NCBI GenBank assembly: GCA_963942565.1
Contig: OZ012689.1
Span: 21,902,360 to 21,966,359 of the forward strand
Reading direction: 5' to 3'
Origin: Maea johnstoni
Lineage: Eukaryota; Annelida; Polychaeta; Spionida; Magelonidae
Length of the DNA: 64,000 nucleotides
In this document: positions 47,495-59,319 of the stretch, in pieces
Numbering within the stretch: the first letter of the stretch is position 1
Layout: each line of letters starts with the position of its first letter
Position numbers and translations under genes: made by a program
The notes under the pieces: model-generated
The model's database searches: none
Seen by the model: the letters and a program-made list of their open reading frames with translations, nothing else
Told to the model about the DNA's origin: nothing

Positions 47495-50400
47495 ATGGCA
47501 CTATTACTGAGGTGAGAACTACCAAGGTCATAACTTTTCTTCGATTAACTTTAGATTCATCCAAACCACAGCCTCAAAATTTTGTCAGGACTTTTAAAAG
47601 ACTATATCCAACCGTTACACATGGGTGAAATTAGATTCATGCGTTACGAGGTCTGTTTTGACGCTTGGAATTATATGTGTTTTCTCATGGCTCAGTTTCA
47701 TGATCATGGGAGAGGGTTTGACAGCTGTCAAAGTTTTTCTTTGATTTTCATGAATGTGTACTTTCAGCTACTTTTCTAATCATATATTTGCACAAAGGCT
47801 GCTTCTATTATCAAACTCATCGATCAGTGCTGTGCTGTATTGTTATAGTGCTTTGTAAGTAATATTCTCTGAAAGACAAACACATCCACCTCACTGAACT
47901 TCCCTATAAAATGTCATATGAGGTGAATCTCTGACATTGAATGAGTTAAGTAAAGCTTTGAGTTCATACTTCATAAGCCCAGTTTCAAATCTGAACCGAT
48001 ACTTAAATTGTGCAAATGTCATTCACACATGGCTACTTATCACTGTAGTAGACTAGATGGCACTCCAGTGAGGTCATTTATTTACATTTTTGGCATCTAT
48101 GACTATGACTATGTCCTCATTTAAGGTATTAGGTGTTTATATGTGCCTGCACATGATATTGGCCAATGGGTCAACACTCATACAAAAGAGATACAAATCT
48201 ATCTGTTATAACCTATTTACTCACCTCCTCCTTTTTGGAAAAATCTTAACTTTTTTATGGAGGTACATAGAGGCCTCCTAATCCGCAAAATGGCCGCTAA
48301 TTCTCGCGTTGTCAGACGAGATGTTGCGTTATCTCCAAGCTCCAACACACGTCCACGTGCCGTCCAATAATTGAACTTCGATAAACTTTTACGAAGTGCG
48401 CGGCCAACTTACGTTAGTACCGCTCTGGCAGACTACGGCGACCGAGGGAACAAGTCAGAAAAAACACTTTTATAGCAGTTTAAGAACTTTATTCAAAAAT
48501 CTGGCCCTTATGAGCCTTTATTTACTTAATTCCTACAAACTTGTCCATTAAACTAGTGACGGAGTGTTTTCATCACAATACACCGACCCAGCTTCCAGTT
48601 TTTTGCATTGGAGGTCAATGGAGGACTAGTGCCGTATGGGTGAGGCCCGTCAGAGCAATAATAGCATAGGGCCGTAACGATACGGCACGGAGGGTCTATG
48701 GTAGGCCTACTAGTGTTTTAGATGGTATTAATAATTAGTGAATAACAATTCAATCCAGATCTGGTTAGTTAAAAGAATACTTTCCTAGTGTTTCTTGAAC
48801 CTAGCACTGTTTCTAGCGTTAATCATTTACCCAAAATCCATGGTCCTTACTGCTTTATTTACCCTTTATCTACTAAATGTTTGTTTTTACATGTTACCAG
48901 GGTTGCAGGCCGCCAGTGCATGCTGAAACAGGCTGCACCTCTGTTTCAGAGAAGGTAAGCACTGAATTTGATAAGCTAAAATCACTTAGTTGAAGTCGCT
49001 TTTTAATTTTAAGAAATGAAAATATTAGGAATGGCTAAAAAATTAAAAAATGGAAGTAATTTTGTACCTTCCACATTTGCTTTTATATTCAATGAATTAT
49101 CTTACTGGTAATAAGATCATCAGACATCAAGTTATTTATTGTGATTATAATGAAATATTTTTGATATCTTTCAAAAAATGCTGTATTTTATCAAAATGGC
49201 TGAAACTCATCATGTATTTAAAGCACATGGATATGGAGATGGTTTATGTCCAGGGAATTAAATATTGCTTATGATTTGTCAGCTATTGGGTTAAATGCTG
49301 CTTTCCAAACAGTTTATGTTGTTCTCATATTAGAATTAAGAAAGTTCATGTCTAATAAGTACTACTAGTGGTTTATGGTTCTCTCACTCAGTAAATTGGG
49401 AAATAAGATCAAGATTTTATACCAATACAAATGAATACATATATCTCATAAACATGCATTTCTTTTAGTGTTATACATAATTGATTTAAGAGAATTAATG
49501 ATTGAAATGAACCAAAGGTTTTTATTTTGTTCTTCAAAGGTTGAATAAATGTTCAAAAGAATGAAAACACAGAACTGCTAAGGCCTTAAAAAAAAGTTGT
49601 TTGTTTCCTGTAACCCTACCCTAACAAGTTTTTATTTCAAAAATCCCTACCCTAAAGTTTTTATCGCCCATCCAACTCCCAATCAATGTAAAACATGTGT
49701 AAAAATACATTTTTACCAAAAAAATAATGCAAATTTTTTTTTTACCGACCTACCTACCCTATTTTTTTTCGGTTCGTTACAGGAAACAAACAATTTATTT
49801 TTTTAGGCCTAATTGTGGCTAGTCATATTTGGTATATAGGACCGGTGTAGGGATGTTTGCCAACATTCTCATTGCTTGTGCAAATCTACCTGTGTACCGA
49901 TTTAGGGATAATCTACTCATGTAAAAGCAATTCAAAGTGTGAAACTTGTTTAGTGAATGTATTCATACTTGCCTAGTGTATAGATTTGCTCCATAAAGCC
50001 CCATAAAGATACTAATGTGAAGTGTCTGAATGCCTTTGTAGCACAGCAATGGCGAGCACTGCTCAGGATGAGATGAAACAGTACTGGGACAGACAATTTG
50101 CCAAGAAGCGCCCTCTGTCGCCCCATCTCGGAATCTACAAGTAAGTTTAGAATCTGGTACATTAGTTGCCAATAGAATATCCAACATCTACTCTATGTAT
50201 GTATATTTGTTGACTGTAATAAGGATTACAAAAGTATTTCTTATCACAGTCAATAAATATACTAATGAAATCAATCTCATTCTCTTTTCCAATGTCTTCT
50301 CAAGTTGAATTAAAACATGACAAGAAATTGACAGTAATAAAAGATGCCTACTCACAAGTTTCAATAACCAATATATAACATAGTTTTTAAGTACCATTTG

Positions 50401-52865
50401 AAAGTTTGAATTATACATATCATGACTTGTAAGAATGAATGAAAAGAATGCATCAGTGAAACTCTTCAGCTTCCCCAACCATATGCTGCTATGTCATGAT
50501 GATATGATGTTTAGTTTAATTTTGATTTTATCTTCTCAACATTTCAGCTGTTCTTTTACTAATAAGTTTTTGTTTAAATTCAATAAAGGTGTATGTTGAT
50601 ATACTCTAACATAATAATAATATATCCATTTTATCTTGTAGGCAAGATATTGTAATGGCTTCCTCCGCAACCCACAGAGTCTCAGGAATCGCCATGGGAG
50701 CTGGTAAGATAAACTAGAGATAGTATGGGAGTTTGATCATTCTGTGACTGCTGATAAAATTGCAGAATTATACATAATATTATGGTGTTGAAGATGATGG
50801 AAAGATATGGGTTATTTGCATCTTCCATATTTTCTCCGTAGCGGCTGCTCCCATGGAAAGGATGAAGTTATCTTTTTTCAGCTTAGTCAGCACAAGAAAG
50901 TAGTGAGCATCAGCCATTTATGCCTGTACTGTAGCGACTATAAGGATCGACTTCTGATAATTATATGGTATCGTTCGGTCCAAAAAAGCTTATTTTAGAA
51001 ATCTCCAGCGGAAAGTGTTCTTCTTAATACACAAACAATTCTATTTCAACTATTTTGTGAATTCATACGCTTTTCCTTATTTATTTAGTATGAGCAGACC
51101 TATCCTGAAATACTCCAGGCATGAATGTGTTGATGTTGCTTACTGCTTACATATTCCCCATATAAAATGGATTCATGAAGAATCTTCCACTACCCAACTT
51201 TTTCAGAGTTCAGGGTGTAATAAAAGACTTCTTCATAAGTTCATACATACTAGTAGTACTCATGTGTTAGAAAAAGAAAATTTGTTTTATCTCAATAGCA
51301 TTCTTTATTTTTCTGCTTCAGTCAGTTGTCATTTGGATTTTATTTGAAGGATTGGTACTTGCTTGTAATTGCCTCGAAGTCTGCATGTTTCAAAGCTTCA
51401 TATTTTTCTAACTATTTTTGTTGCTGCTGCGAGCTTCACTGTTTATTCTTGTTTCAGTGCCATTTACTCCAAAAATCTTTAATTCATGCCATGATCTTTT
51501 GGGTATAACTGTGAAAGAGTGTGTTATAGATGGAAAGATGCATTATTGCAATATTATGAATCAGATGAGACAAATCTTTTTTGATAAAATATTTCCAGAA
51601 TAGCTAAAATTGAGCTGGGTTAAAGGAAGTGTTATCCTGCCCGCTTATGAGATCTGATATTTATGTCATGCTTAACAAACTTTCATTAGTTATGTTAGGA
51701 GATGAACCCCATCATTTAAGTATTAAAGAGAACTCTCTACTTAAAAATCTTGTATCAACAACTGGTGATCCGGTTCAAATCCTGCTCAGAAGATGCAAGA
51801 AAGTCACCAGTGACTTCGAATTGGACATTGAATTTTCTAGATACTTTTGTTCATCCATCACTTACAACTGGCTAGTCCAGATTTAGCCTGAATATGGCAG
51901 AAAAAAAAGGATGCTCAACATTACAAAATTCTAATGCATGTAGGATTTTTGGAGATATTGGCCGCACCAGTTTATACTATGCTTAGCTTGTCTTTGCTGT
52001 GCACTGTGACCATGCTTTGGCTGCTTCTGTTGCTTTCCAGTGGTCTATGGCTTTGGTTATGCCATGCTTGCTGCTCCACAGAAGTTCCCCTACTACATGT
52101 CCATGTTGAATGACCTGGGGCTCGCTTCTCCAGTAGCCTACGCTGTCAAGTTCGTCATCGCCTGGCCAATCCTCTACCACAGCTTCAATGGGATCAGACA
52201 TTTGGTAAGTATCAGCATTATCAATATTGATCATTGAATGATGATACAGAATGGTGGGACGCCCTGAAGTCTAGACCAAAGCTGCTGAAGCGATATAAAA
52301 ACCTATTCCTTCCTTTGCTATTAAAAATGTGTGTATTCTTTTTAGAACAATCACTTCTCAGAATAGTTAGCAAAAAAATGTGAAAAGTTTAATATTTTGA
52401 ATGAACAAGCTGAATTGGTTATTTGGATAAACATTTTTGCTTCTTCTGAGACAAAGTTTTTCTCTATATTTTTTGAAATATCACCTGAAATATCTAGACA
52501 CGTAATTATCAACCCATATAAACAATTAGGGTGTACATGTATTTTTTAAGTTACTCAATCATTAGGAACATTTCAAGTTAGTTGACATTGGTGAAAAGGA
52601 TGTCAGTCATTATTGAGAACATTGATAAATACTTAATATGAGATGCCATTTGACGGAATGATAGCTATGCATTTATTAATAGTTAATACAACAATAGGAT
52701 GGGGAGCACTGGCGTTGATTGTAAATTGTTTTCCTGTTTTGTCTCTTACAGTCCTGGGATGCGAGCATTGGTGTCAATCTGCCCATGGTGAAGAAGACTG
52801 GCTATGCAACATGGGTGTTATCCTTTGTTTTTGCATTTGCACTGGCAGCAATTTCAATTGATTAA
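47495..52865 (+). CDS. SDHC: Succinate dehydrogenase cytochrome b560 subunit, mitochondrial (SDHC), six exons
   Basis: SDHC anchors complex II in the inner mitochondrial membrane, shares the heme b with SDHD and helps form the ubiquinone site. Exons: 47495-47511, 48901-48954, 50042-50140, 50642-50703, 52041-52204, 52752-52865; they join to 169 aa plus TAA, the same length as human SDHC. The N-terminus (MALLLRVAGRQCMLKQAA) is an Arg-rich, acid-free targeting peptide. RPLSPHLGIY is the family signature before helix I. S65 and R69 (ASSATHRVSGI) align with the quinone-site Ser and Arg of human SDHC. H124 in LYHSFNGIRHL aligns with the heme-ligand His127. Helices: I about 70-90, II about 106-128, III about 146-168. 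Transcription diverges from CKS1. A second copy of the last two exons lies downstream. An AATAAA sits at 53645-53650, fitting an 800-base 3' UTR. Confidence 0.96.
48285..48460. promoter_or_regulatory. CpG-rich patch in SDHC intron 1, possible second promoter
   Basis: Contains a YY1-like aaaatggccgc (48287-48297), cacgtcc and cacgtgcc boxes, a gtccaat CCAAT box near 48362 and CpG density higher than its surroundings. It might drive SDHC or an antisense transcript, or be part of a repeat. Weak call. Confidence 0.3.
49580..49812. mobile_element. MITE family F, copy 2 (SDHC intron 2)
   Basis: Same order and ends as 21150-21386 (aaggcctt-aaaaaaagttg ... tttttttaggcctaa). Confidence 0.85.
50704..52040 (+). 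other. SDHC intron 4 with unrecognised open stretches
   Basis: Open frames of 110 codons (51015-51347) and 85 codons (51629-51886) have mixed, non-low-complexity composition (e.g. HECVDVAYCLHIPHIKW). I do not recognise them, see no splice sites framing them and find no match to SDHC. They may be a decayed element. Confidence 0.35.
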
Positions 52866-53644
52866 ACATTTCATAAACATTTAAAGCAAAGAACAGGTGT
52901 GCTGTCTCAAAACCTGCTCTTGGTGTGCTAGAAGCTACTAAGGCCAAAAACATCAGATGGAACCTTTTAAAATCCAAGGGAACCTACTTGAATATCCATT
53001 ATTGGAAAAAAAGTTTTTTTTGTTTTGTTTGTTTTGGTCGAGTAGCTGGAAGAGCAACTACAAACATATGTTTCGAAAATAGACTTGAGAGATGTCAGTT
53101 ATGCTCTAGCTCACCTACCCTTTGGAAAAAAAGACCTAACATAAAGGAAATACCATCAGGCTGTGATGGAAGATGCAAAAAGGAAACATGAGATTCAGGA
53201 GTGGAAGAAGAACAGACTTGTGATTGGATATATGTTCCATTATAGGGAACTTCATTTTTTTAAATCTGACTTTGTATTATTTCTGTGCACTTAACTGCTG
53301 TCTACAGTTGCCATTCTAATGCTAGCTTCAAGTGCAGCTTTCTTACCAGCACATATCTGCTTCAGCTAGCTCTCTGCTTCTCTGTTGTACTTTGGGGTAA
53401 TCTGCTATTATCTGCATAGGTATGGTAAACATAGATGGACAATTGTGGAATGCTTGCATGTTTCTTTAGTGAATTGTCAGAAACATTGTAGTGCATATTT
53501 GGTTTATTATAAAATGCTAATATTCTATGTTGGCAATAAATTAAATCCTCAAATCATGCTGATTACATTAAAAAGAAGTTGTTGGAGATAAGATGGATTA
53601 TTATCATAAGTTGATATCAATTGTTATTTTTATGAGATCTTTGA

Positions 53645-53650
53645 AATAAA
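53645..53650 (+). promoter_or_regulatory. Polyadenylation signal AATAAA for SDHC exon 6a form
   Basis: Canonical hexamer about 780 bases after the exon 6a stop, followed within 30 bases by T-rich sequence. It separates the first SDHC 3' end from the downstream cassette. Confidence 0.5.
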
Positions 53651-55341
53651 GATATCTAAAAGCAGTTGTTTTCTCATTCCTTTTTTCTGCAAGAGTTTCA
53701 TCCACAAAGTTTAACCCAGCATCAGAATTTGTAGGTTTTATATGTTGCTTTTGTAAATTATATTTTATCCATAAGTTAATGTTTTCAGTAAAATTGATGA
53801 AAATTAGTGGGGATGGAGATGACTTTACAGGTGGGTGTTGCCTGCATCACCTTTTAGTAATTAGAACTCCTGATAATTTGGGGACACTCTATTAAAAACC
53901 TTTCACTCATTTTTGGGGGGAAACTCTCAAAATACTGAAATAGGCAATCTCACTTCCTTGATTGATGAATAAATACAGGAATGACCTATGCAACCATGCA
54001 GGTACCAACATGAGCACTTGTACACTTTTCATTGCAAGAATAAGCAGCTACTGGGCAAGTAATAATGACTATGCATTTGTCTGACATGGCAAATTGAAAT
54101 TCAGAAACGTTGTTATGATTGAATTATACAAAAGGAATGCATACAAGAAATGTTTTGGTATTTACTCAAGCATATAACATTGAAACCTTATCTTATTTGA
54201 GAAATTTAATTTGTTTGTATTCATTTTAATTTTATTTTTAAATTTAATTTTTATATGTATATTTATTTATCTTTTTTGGTGGGGGGGGGGGGGGGGGCAA
54301 TTCAAAATATTTAGAAACCTTTTTGTGTTACAACTTTTTAAACGAAACCATGTGACTTGGTTCAAACCAGGGATGAAACCGGTCACCAAAATGACTTTGG
54401 TTCGAACTGGATCACGTGCCTGTGACGTTTCTGGTTGGAACCAGGCTTGCCAAAACCAGCCCCAAGTTTACTCACCCATAACACATATCCAGGTTAAACA
54501 TTGTGGTAGCTACCTCCTATGTACATGAGGTTTAGAGTAAGTATTTGAAATTGTAACCATCCTATGTTATTCGTGTATAGAGTGAACTATAAAGGCCTGA
54601 TATTAAGAATATTTCGTTTTGAAAGAGCTCTTTAAAAAAATAAGAAAAAAGTAATAATGGAAAGGTGAAAAAAAGACATTTCAAGTGTTTGAGTCCTAGT
54701 GTATTTATACATGCACATTACTACCATAAGTATTGATGTGATCAATGCCACATGCTTAAAAAGTGGCTTGTTTCTTTTTGCTCAGGAGTGGCCAAAATCA
54801 GCATGACAATTTAGGTGATATCGTTCAGGGGAAAGCATAGTTGGGAAATATTAGGAGAAATGCTCATCAGCATACTAGTCTACCAACAACACTTCTTCAA
54901 AAAGTTTAGAAAATAATTCTTCAATTCTACCCAAGTTTTTTGTCAGAAGTGTCAGAGGTCCAGATAGTAGAGCTCCTAAGCATGTATGTCTCAATCCCCT
55001 CTTTCCCGGCAAGTGTGAAGATACCTTCAGTACGTTTTAAAATAACTTTGGCAATTAATCACTTGTAATACTGGTATTTGAAGAGATTTGTGGTTTGAAA
55101 TCTGATAGACAAATCTCATTGAAATACTTCCTAAAATGCTATGTGCACTAAAAGAATTGGCATGAAATTAAGGGTGTATAATGGCACTGGAAATTTGGGG
55201 GCAATAATCCTGATTTCTCTGATTAAAATGTATTCTGAATAGTTTGCATTGGGTTCAAAAACATTTTGGAGATCATATCTACTGGGATATTTGGTAGGTG
55301 GGAAATGCGTAAGTTTCTGGCTGGTTGGACAAATGTACCTA
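53651..55341. other. Stretch between SDHC 3' end and exon 5b
   Basis: No copy of SDHC exons 1-4 (no RPLSPH or HRxSG segment) in any frame that I can see. Holds a poly-G tract (54281-54297) and a worn family C MITE. Otherwise nothing recognised. Confidence 0.5.
54785..54975. mobile_element. Worn TTAA-type MITE family C relative (SDHC, upstream of exon 5b)
   Basis: Has ggccaaaatcagcatgacaat, accaacaacacttcttcaaa and tgtcagaagtgtcag-like segments in family order. Ends not defined. Confidence 0.35.
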
Positions 55342-55573
55342 TCGTAAATTATCTGTGATTTGGGACATTTTTTAACAATGACAATTTTTAGGGGTTGAGG
55401 GTGGCCCATGTTTTCTGAAAAATACAGACAGAAAAGAGTAATAGGAGCAGAGATTTCCCTTAATGACAACCAGTGATAGATCAAGGGTGGTCCAGATTTT
55501 CTGTAAATTATTTCACACAATAATGATAGTATCCCAAATTTTTAGGGGGGTCTAAATTTCAGAGAATTTACTA
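55342..55573. mobile_element. TA-flanked MITE family D, 29 bp before SDHC exon 5b
   Basis: Ends tcgtaaattatctg / cagagaatttac(t/g)... with TA flanks; gtctaaatttcagagaattt matches the ends of 12710-12952. It sits just before the polypyrimidine tract of exon 5b and so fixes the local intron structure there. Confidence 0.7.
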
Positions 55574-55602
55574 TAACACCTTGTATTTCTGTTCTATTTC
55601 AG

Positions 55603-58600
55603 TGGTGTATGGCTTTTCCTATGCCATGCTGCTCTCCAGTGAGAAGTTCCCATACTACTTTTCATACCTCAGTGACCTGGGCCTCGCCACTCCTCTTGCC
55701 TATGTGGTCAAGTTTGCAGTTTGCTGGCCAATCCTGTACCACAGCTGCAATGGAATGAGACATCTGGTAGGTTGTGTAATAACACTGGCTCGTGAATACT
55801 GTGAACCGGGTATGTTTTCCGGGACTTTTTTCCCTGAAAATTGAATATTTTGGGTATTTCCAGTTATTTATTTCCCAGGCCTGCACACGTCTGCCACACC
55901 GTACCAACAAAAATGGTGTAAGGTATCGTTTTTAATTTTACCATCTTGAACCCATTAGGTAAATTTGGGAAGATTAATTCTTTGTTAACATTACACATTT
56001 TACAGTAGTAACATATTTCTTTTTTCAAAGTTGTCACGCTAAGAATTGTAGATAAAGACAGTATGCTTGTGTAAATCCTGAACATGAGTCTGTGAGGAAT
56101 TTCTTTTTTAGTTGAAGTTGAAGTCGCAACATAAATTCTGGGACAAAGACAGTTGTAGAGCATTATATATGCACATGTTTTGATATGCTCATATTAAGGT
56201 GGCCGTAAACGTTTCGTCCTCAGGGAAGCCTGTTTTGAGATATATGTATTATGTTCATGAACCGGGTCTTACCCTCCTTATGAAAAAAACCCCATAGCTC
56301 TACTCCAATCCTAAGTTCATAATTTGTGAAAAATTTGGATTTGACAGGTATGAATAGACAGAGAGGGCAGAGAGCATGCTGCAGTGTTATGGTCATGTGA
56401 CCCCAGTTAGCTGATAAGCCCCTCCCACCTCCTTATCAAAGCTACAGGAAATGGATGTGTATTTGGATTGGTAACTGATTAGAGATGGCATTTAAGGTCA
56501 GCCAGTCTTTTCTTTGTATGCATGTGTTGGTTAGAAAGGATGTCTGTTGGGTAAGTGGGCCACTTTAGCACCACAGACAATGATGTTTTAATCAATTCAA
56601 AAATAGTGTATTAGGGATTAGTCTTAATCAAAATGTGGCTCCGGCTGTCTGAGAAAAACAGGAAACATCCCAGTTTTGGGGCTTCAAGTAAAAAAATGTG
56701 TGTATTTGATGGGAAAACCTGGACTTTTGGGAGGATGTTGGGTCAATCCGTCTCATACCTTCAGCTGGAACAGACACTCTATGCTCTTTGGATAACTAAC
56801 AATACTTTAGTATTTATCAACTTGGTTTCATTTTCAAACACATGTTTTTCTCAAACAATAATACAGCAATCATGATATAGTTACCCAAAGTACAATTACA
56901 CCCATATAATTCAGCTATTAACTAATTAAAGCCTGGATTGTATTTTTCACAACAATTGTTGTCAATTCAGTTGGAGACAAAAAGGAGATTGAAATTGCAG
57001 GTGAATAATTGGGTTTATTGATTGATTATCACTGTGGCCTGACTGGCCTCAGCTCTGAGGAAATAGATACAGGTATGTGTGGTGTCATAATCCCCTCAGG
57101 ACTCCCCATTCTAGAACAATGAGTGTGGTGTCACTCATAATCCCCTCAAGGATTATGGGAGTCAGGAACCAATGTCTAAAAATGAGATTTGCTATGGGTA
57201 ATAGTAAGATCACTTCCTCTAAGCGTTTCAAGCAGTGTAGTAGTTAATGTGGACAGTCTACTCATATGGGATTCACTAGACAAAGGAATTCTGTGTCAGA
57301 CCTCAGGGAAAGTTGCCATTTCTGCTGCAAAATATGTATGGATTACTCATTCTGGATTATGTAACTTGGATCACTGGAGTGGAGATACAGCAATAGAGGT
57401 TTGTGAAATTATCTTTCTTTCAAGGCTCAGAATCTAAAAGCCACCTTGTCAGAAAGCTATGCTTTGGAAGTTTGGATAGCTTCAGAATTGGCCCTGCAAC
57501 ATGTTTGTCTTAGATAAATGAAGCTAAAAAACCCATATAGAGCATTACAAGCTTTTATTTGCCAAATCAATATACTTGCAGTCAAAGAGTCTGCCAGCAT
57601 AACACACTAGATAGCTGAAAATTGATTTTGATGGCAAAGTTCTTTGAATTATTAAGAATTCAAGAGCTATAATACATATATATAAGCATGCAAACAAGAT
57701 GCTAGTCTACTAAGTAGGCGGGGCTTGGGTGATGTCATATGCCCATATATGGAATCCAGTTGACAGGGATGTTAGGCAGGTTGCAGAAATGTACTCATTT
57801 ATACTTTTTTTTGAGGTAATTGAGAAGAAAAAATGTTGACAGTTGTGAAATACAATGGAAGGTTACTTTATCTTTCCACTTGGACAAAAATAAATACATT
57901 AAAGTAGTAGCAAAAAGTTGCACAGTAACTTTAACTGTGAAATACACAAAACTGCCATTTTCTCAGCTTAGTTTTCTATAGTTTTACTCTCACGGCTGAC
58001 GTGAATTTAGACACAAATCTTAATCAATTAGCTTCAAACTTTGTATATAGATTCTAAAACATGTTCTCTACAAATCTAGACAGGGATATTGCAATATCTT
58101 ATCTGGTTAATATTTTATAGTGAGTCAAAAATCAAGAAACCAAAAAAGCATTTTTTTCCTAAAATATTGTTAGATAAATGGCCATAAAAAATGTTAGGGG
58201 CCATATTTTACAAAACCCTTGTCTAGTTTTGAAGAGACAAAGGTTTTTTTCAATGTTTTAAAAAATCAGGTTATTATCTTAGATCCTGCTCTTAGATTTG
58301 CGTCAGCCGCGACATATGTACTGAAAATTGATTAGTCAAAGTTTTGACCCCAATTTCTTTAAAATATTTGGAGCACATACAACCTATCCATATCCTATGT
58401 ATTCCTTAGAATCTTAGCTTTCTAAAAATATATAGTTTGCTAGGGGTTTAGTGTACAAATAATGAGAAATCAGCCATTATTTGAGGGAAAGTCTGCTCTC
58501 CACGGGAAACGTTTACAGCCACCTTAAATACATTGTATGTACACATTTATAGATTTGTCTTCCATACATTGAGGTCTTTGACAATCAAACTGCTCCAGAC

Positions 58601-58898
58601 TTAATTAAGATATGTGGTATTTTTGTTCTAGTGAAGTACCCCATCTCCTAAATTGAACAATATGTAAGATATTGGTTTGTAAAAATAATGTTCTATTATG
58701 GCGGCCTTGATAGTTTGTAGAAGATTTCATGCTGTTTGTGCAGAGAGCCTGGTCTGATGATATGTTTGGTTGTTGTTTTTGCAGAGCTGGGACGCTGGTC
58801 TGGGTCTGGACATCAAGAATGTGGACCGAAGCGGCTACCTGGTCTGGGTCCTTTCCATCAGCGGCGCATTGCTCCTGGCCTCTCTATCAATCAAATAG
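55603..58898 (+). CDS. SDHC: Second, diverged copy of SDHC exons 5 and 6: candidate alternative 3' cassette
   Basis: Exon 5b is 55603-55766 (164 bp, same as exon 5a) and exon 6b is 58785-58898 (114 bp, same as 6a), each with clean splice sites (tatttcag; gtaggt; ttttgcag) and a TAG stop. 5b begins in the same phase as 5a (it completes the Val codon left by exon 4) and ends in phase 0. By hand count 39 of 55 exon-5 residues and 17 of 37 exon-6 residues are identical between copies. Heme His and flanking WPILYHSCNGMRHL are kept, as are KFPYY, DLGLA, VKF, SWDA and GY-WVLS. I find no second copy of exons 1-4 between 52866 and 55602, so the cassette most likely splices to exon 4 of the upstream SDHC gene. 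Exon 5a could also splice to 6b in frame. Polyadenylation signals at 60407-60416 could end this form. A recent separate gene with its 5' exons lost is the alternative. Confidence 0.85.
56208..58523. mobile_element. 2.3-kb TTAA-flanked element between SDHC exons 5b and 6b
   Basis: TTAA at 56204-56207 and 58524-58527, ends ggtggccgtaaacgtttcg / gggaaacgtttacagccacc. No transposase frame is seen; longest frames are about 80 codons without recognisable domains. Ends resemble those of 32771-33456 (ggtggc...). It makes up most of the 5b-6b intron. Confidence 0.8.
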
Positions 58899-59057
58899 AC
58901 ACAATTCATAGAAAATCCTAAAAGCAGGATTTGACATTAAGGTTTTTAGCAACAATTTTCCTTCTGACAGAAGTCAGAAAAAAGTTTTATTGTATATCAT
59001 GTGCCGTTGATGCTGATGTTTAGACAGATTCACTTTCTGCTGGACAAGTAAACATTA

Positions 59058-59319
59058 CCATAAATTCTCGGAAATTTAGACTCCCCTAGAAAATTGGGCA
59101 ATTTGCAACATAATTATTGGGGAATATGAGCCACCCGATCTATAGCTGGTCTTCATTACAATCACAACCATTATGGGACAATTACAATCACAATAATGGT
59201 GCAATATCTCACCCTCCAGACTTCACTGCTTTGTCAGTACTTTCTGAAAACGTGGGCCACCCTCAACCCATGAAAATCATAATTAATAAAAAGTGTCCCA
59301 AATTAGCGAGAATTTACGG
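59058..59319. mobile_element. TA-flanked MITE family D
   Basis: TA at 59056-59057 and 59320-59321, ends ccataaattctcgg / gcgagaatttacgg. About 160 bases after the SDHC exon 6b stop, so within its likely 3' UTR. Confidence 0.82.

Noticed and set aside
48290-48370. Short ATG frame (MAANSRVVRRDVALSP...) in SDHC intron 1
   Set aside because: Twenty-seven codons ending without a splice site; more likely a CpG-rich regulatory patch.
51760-51800. ggttcaaatcc resembling a tRNA B-box
   Set aside because: The T-arm stem does not pair and no acceptor or anticodon arm is found upstream.
52866-55602. A hidden second set of SDHC exons 1-4
   Set aside because: I looked for targeting peptide, RPLSPH and HRxSG segments in all plus frames and saw none, though a very diverged short exon could escape the eye.
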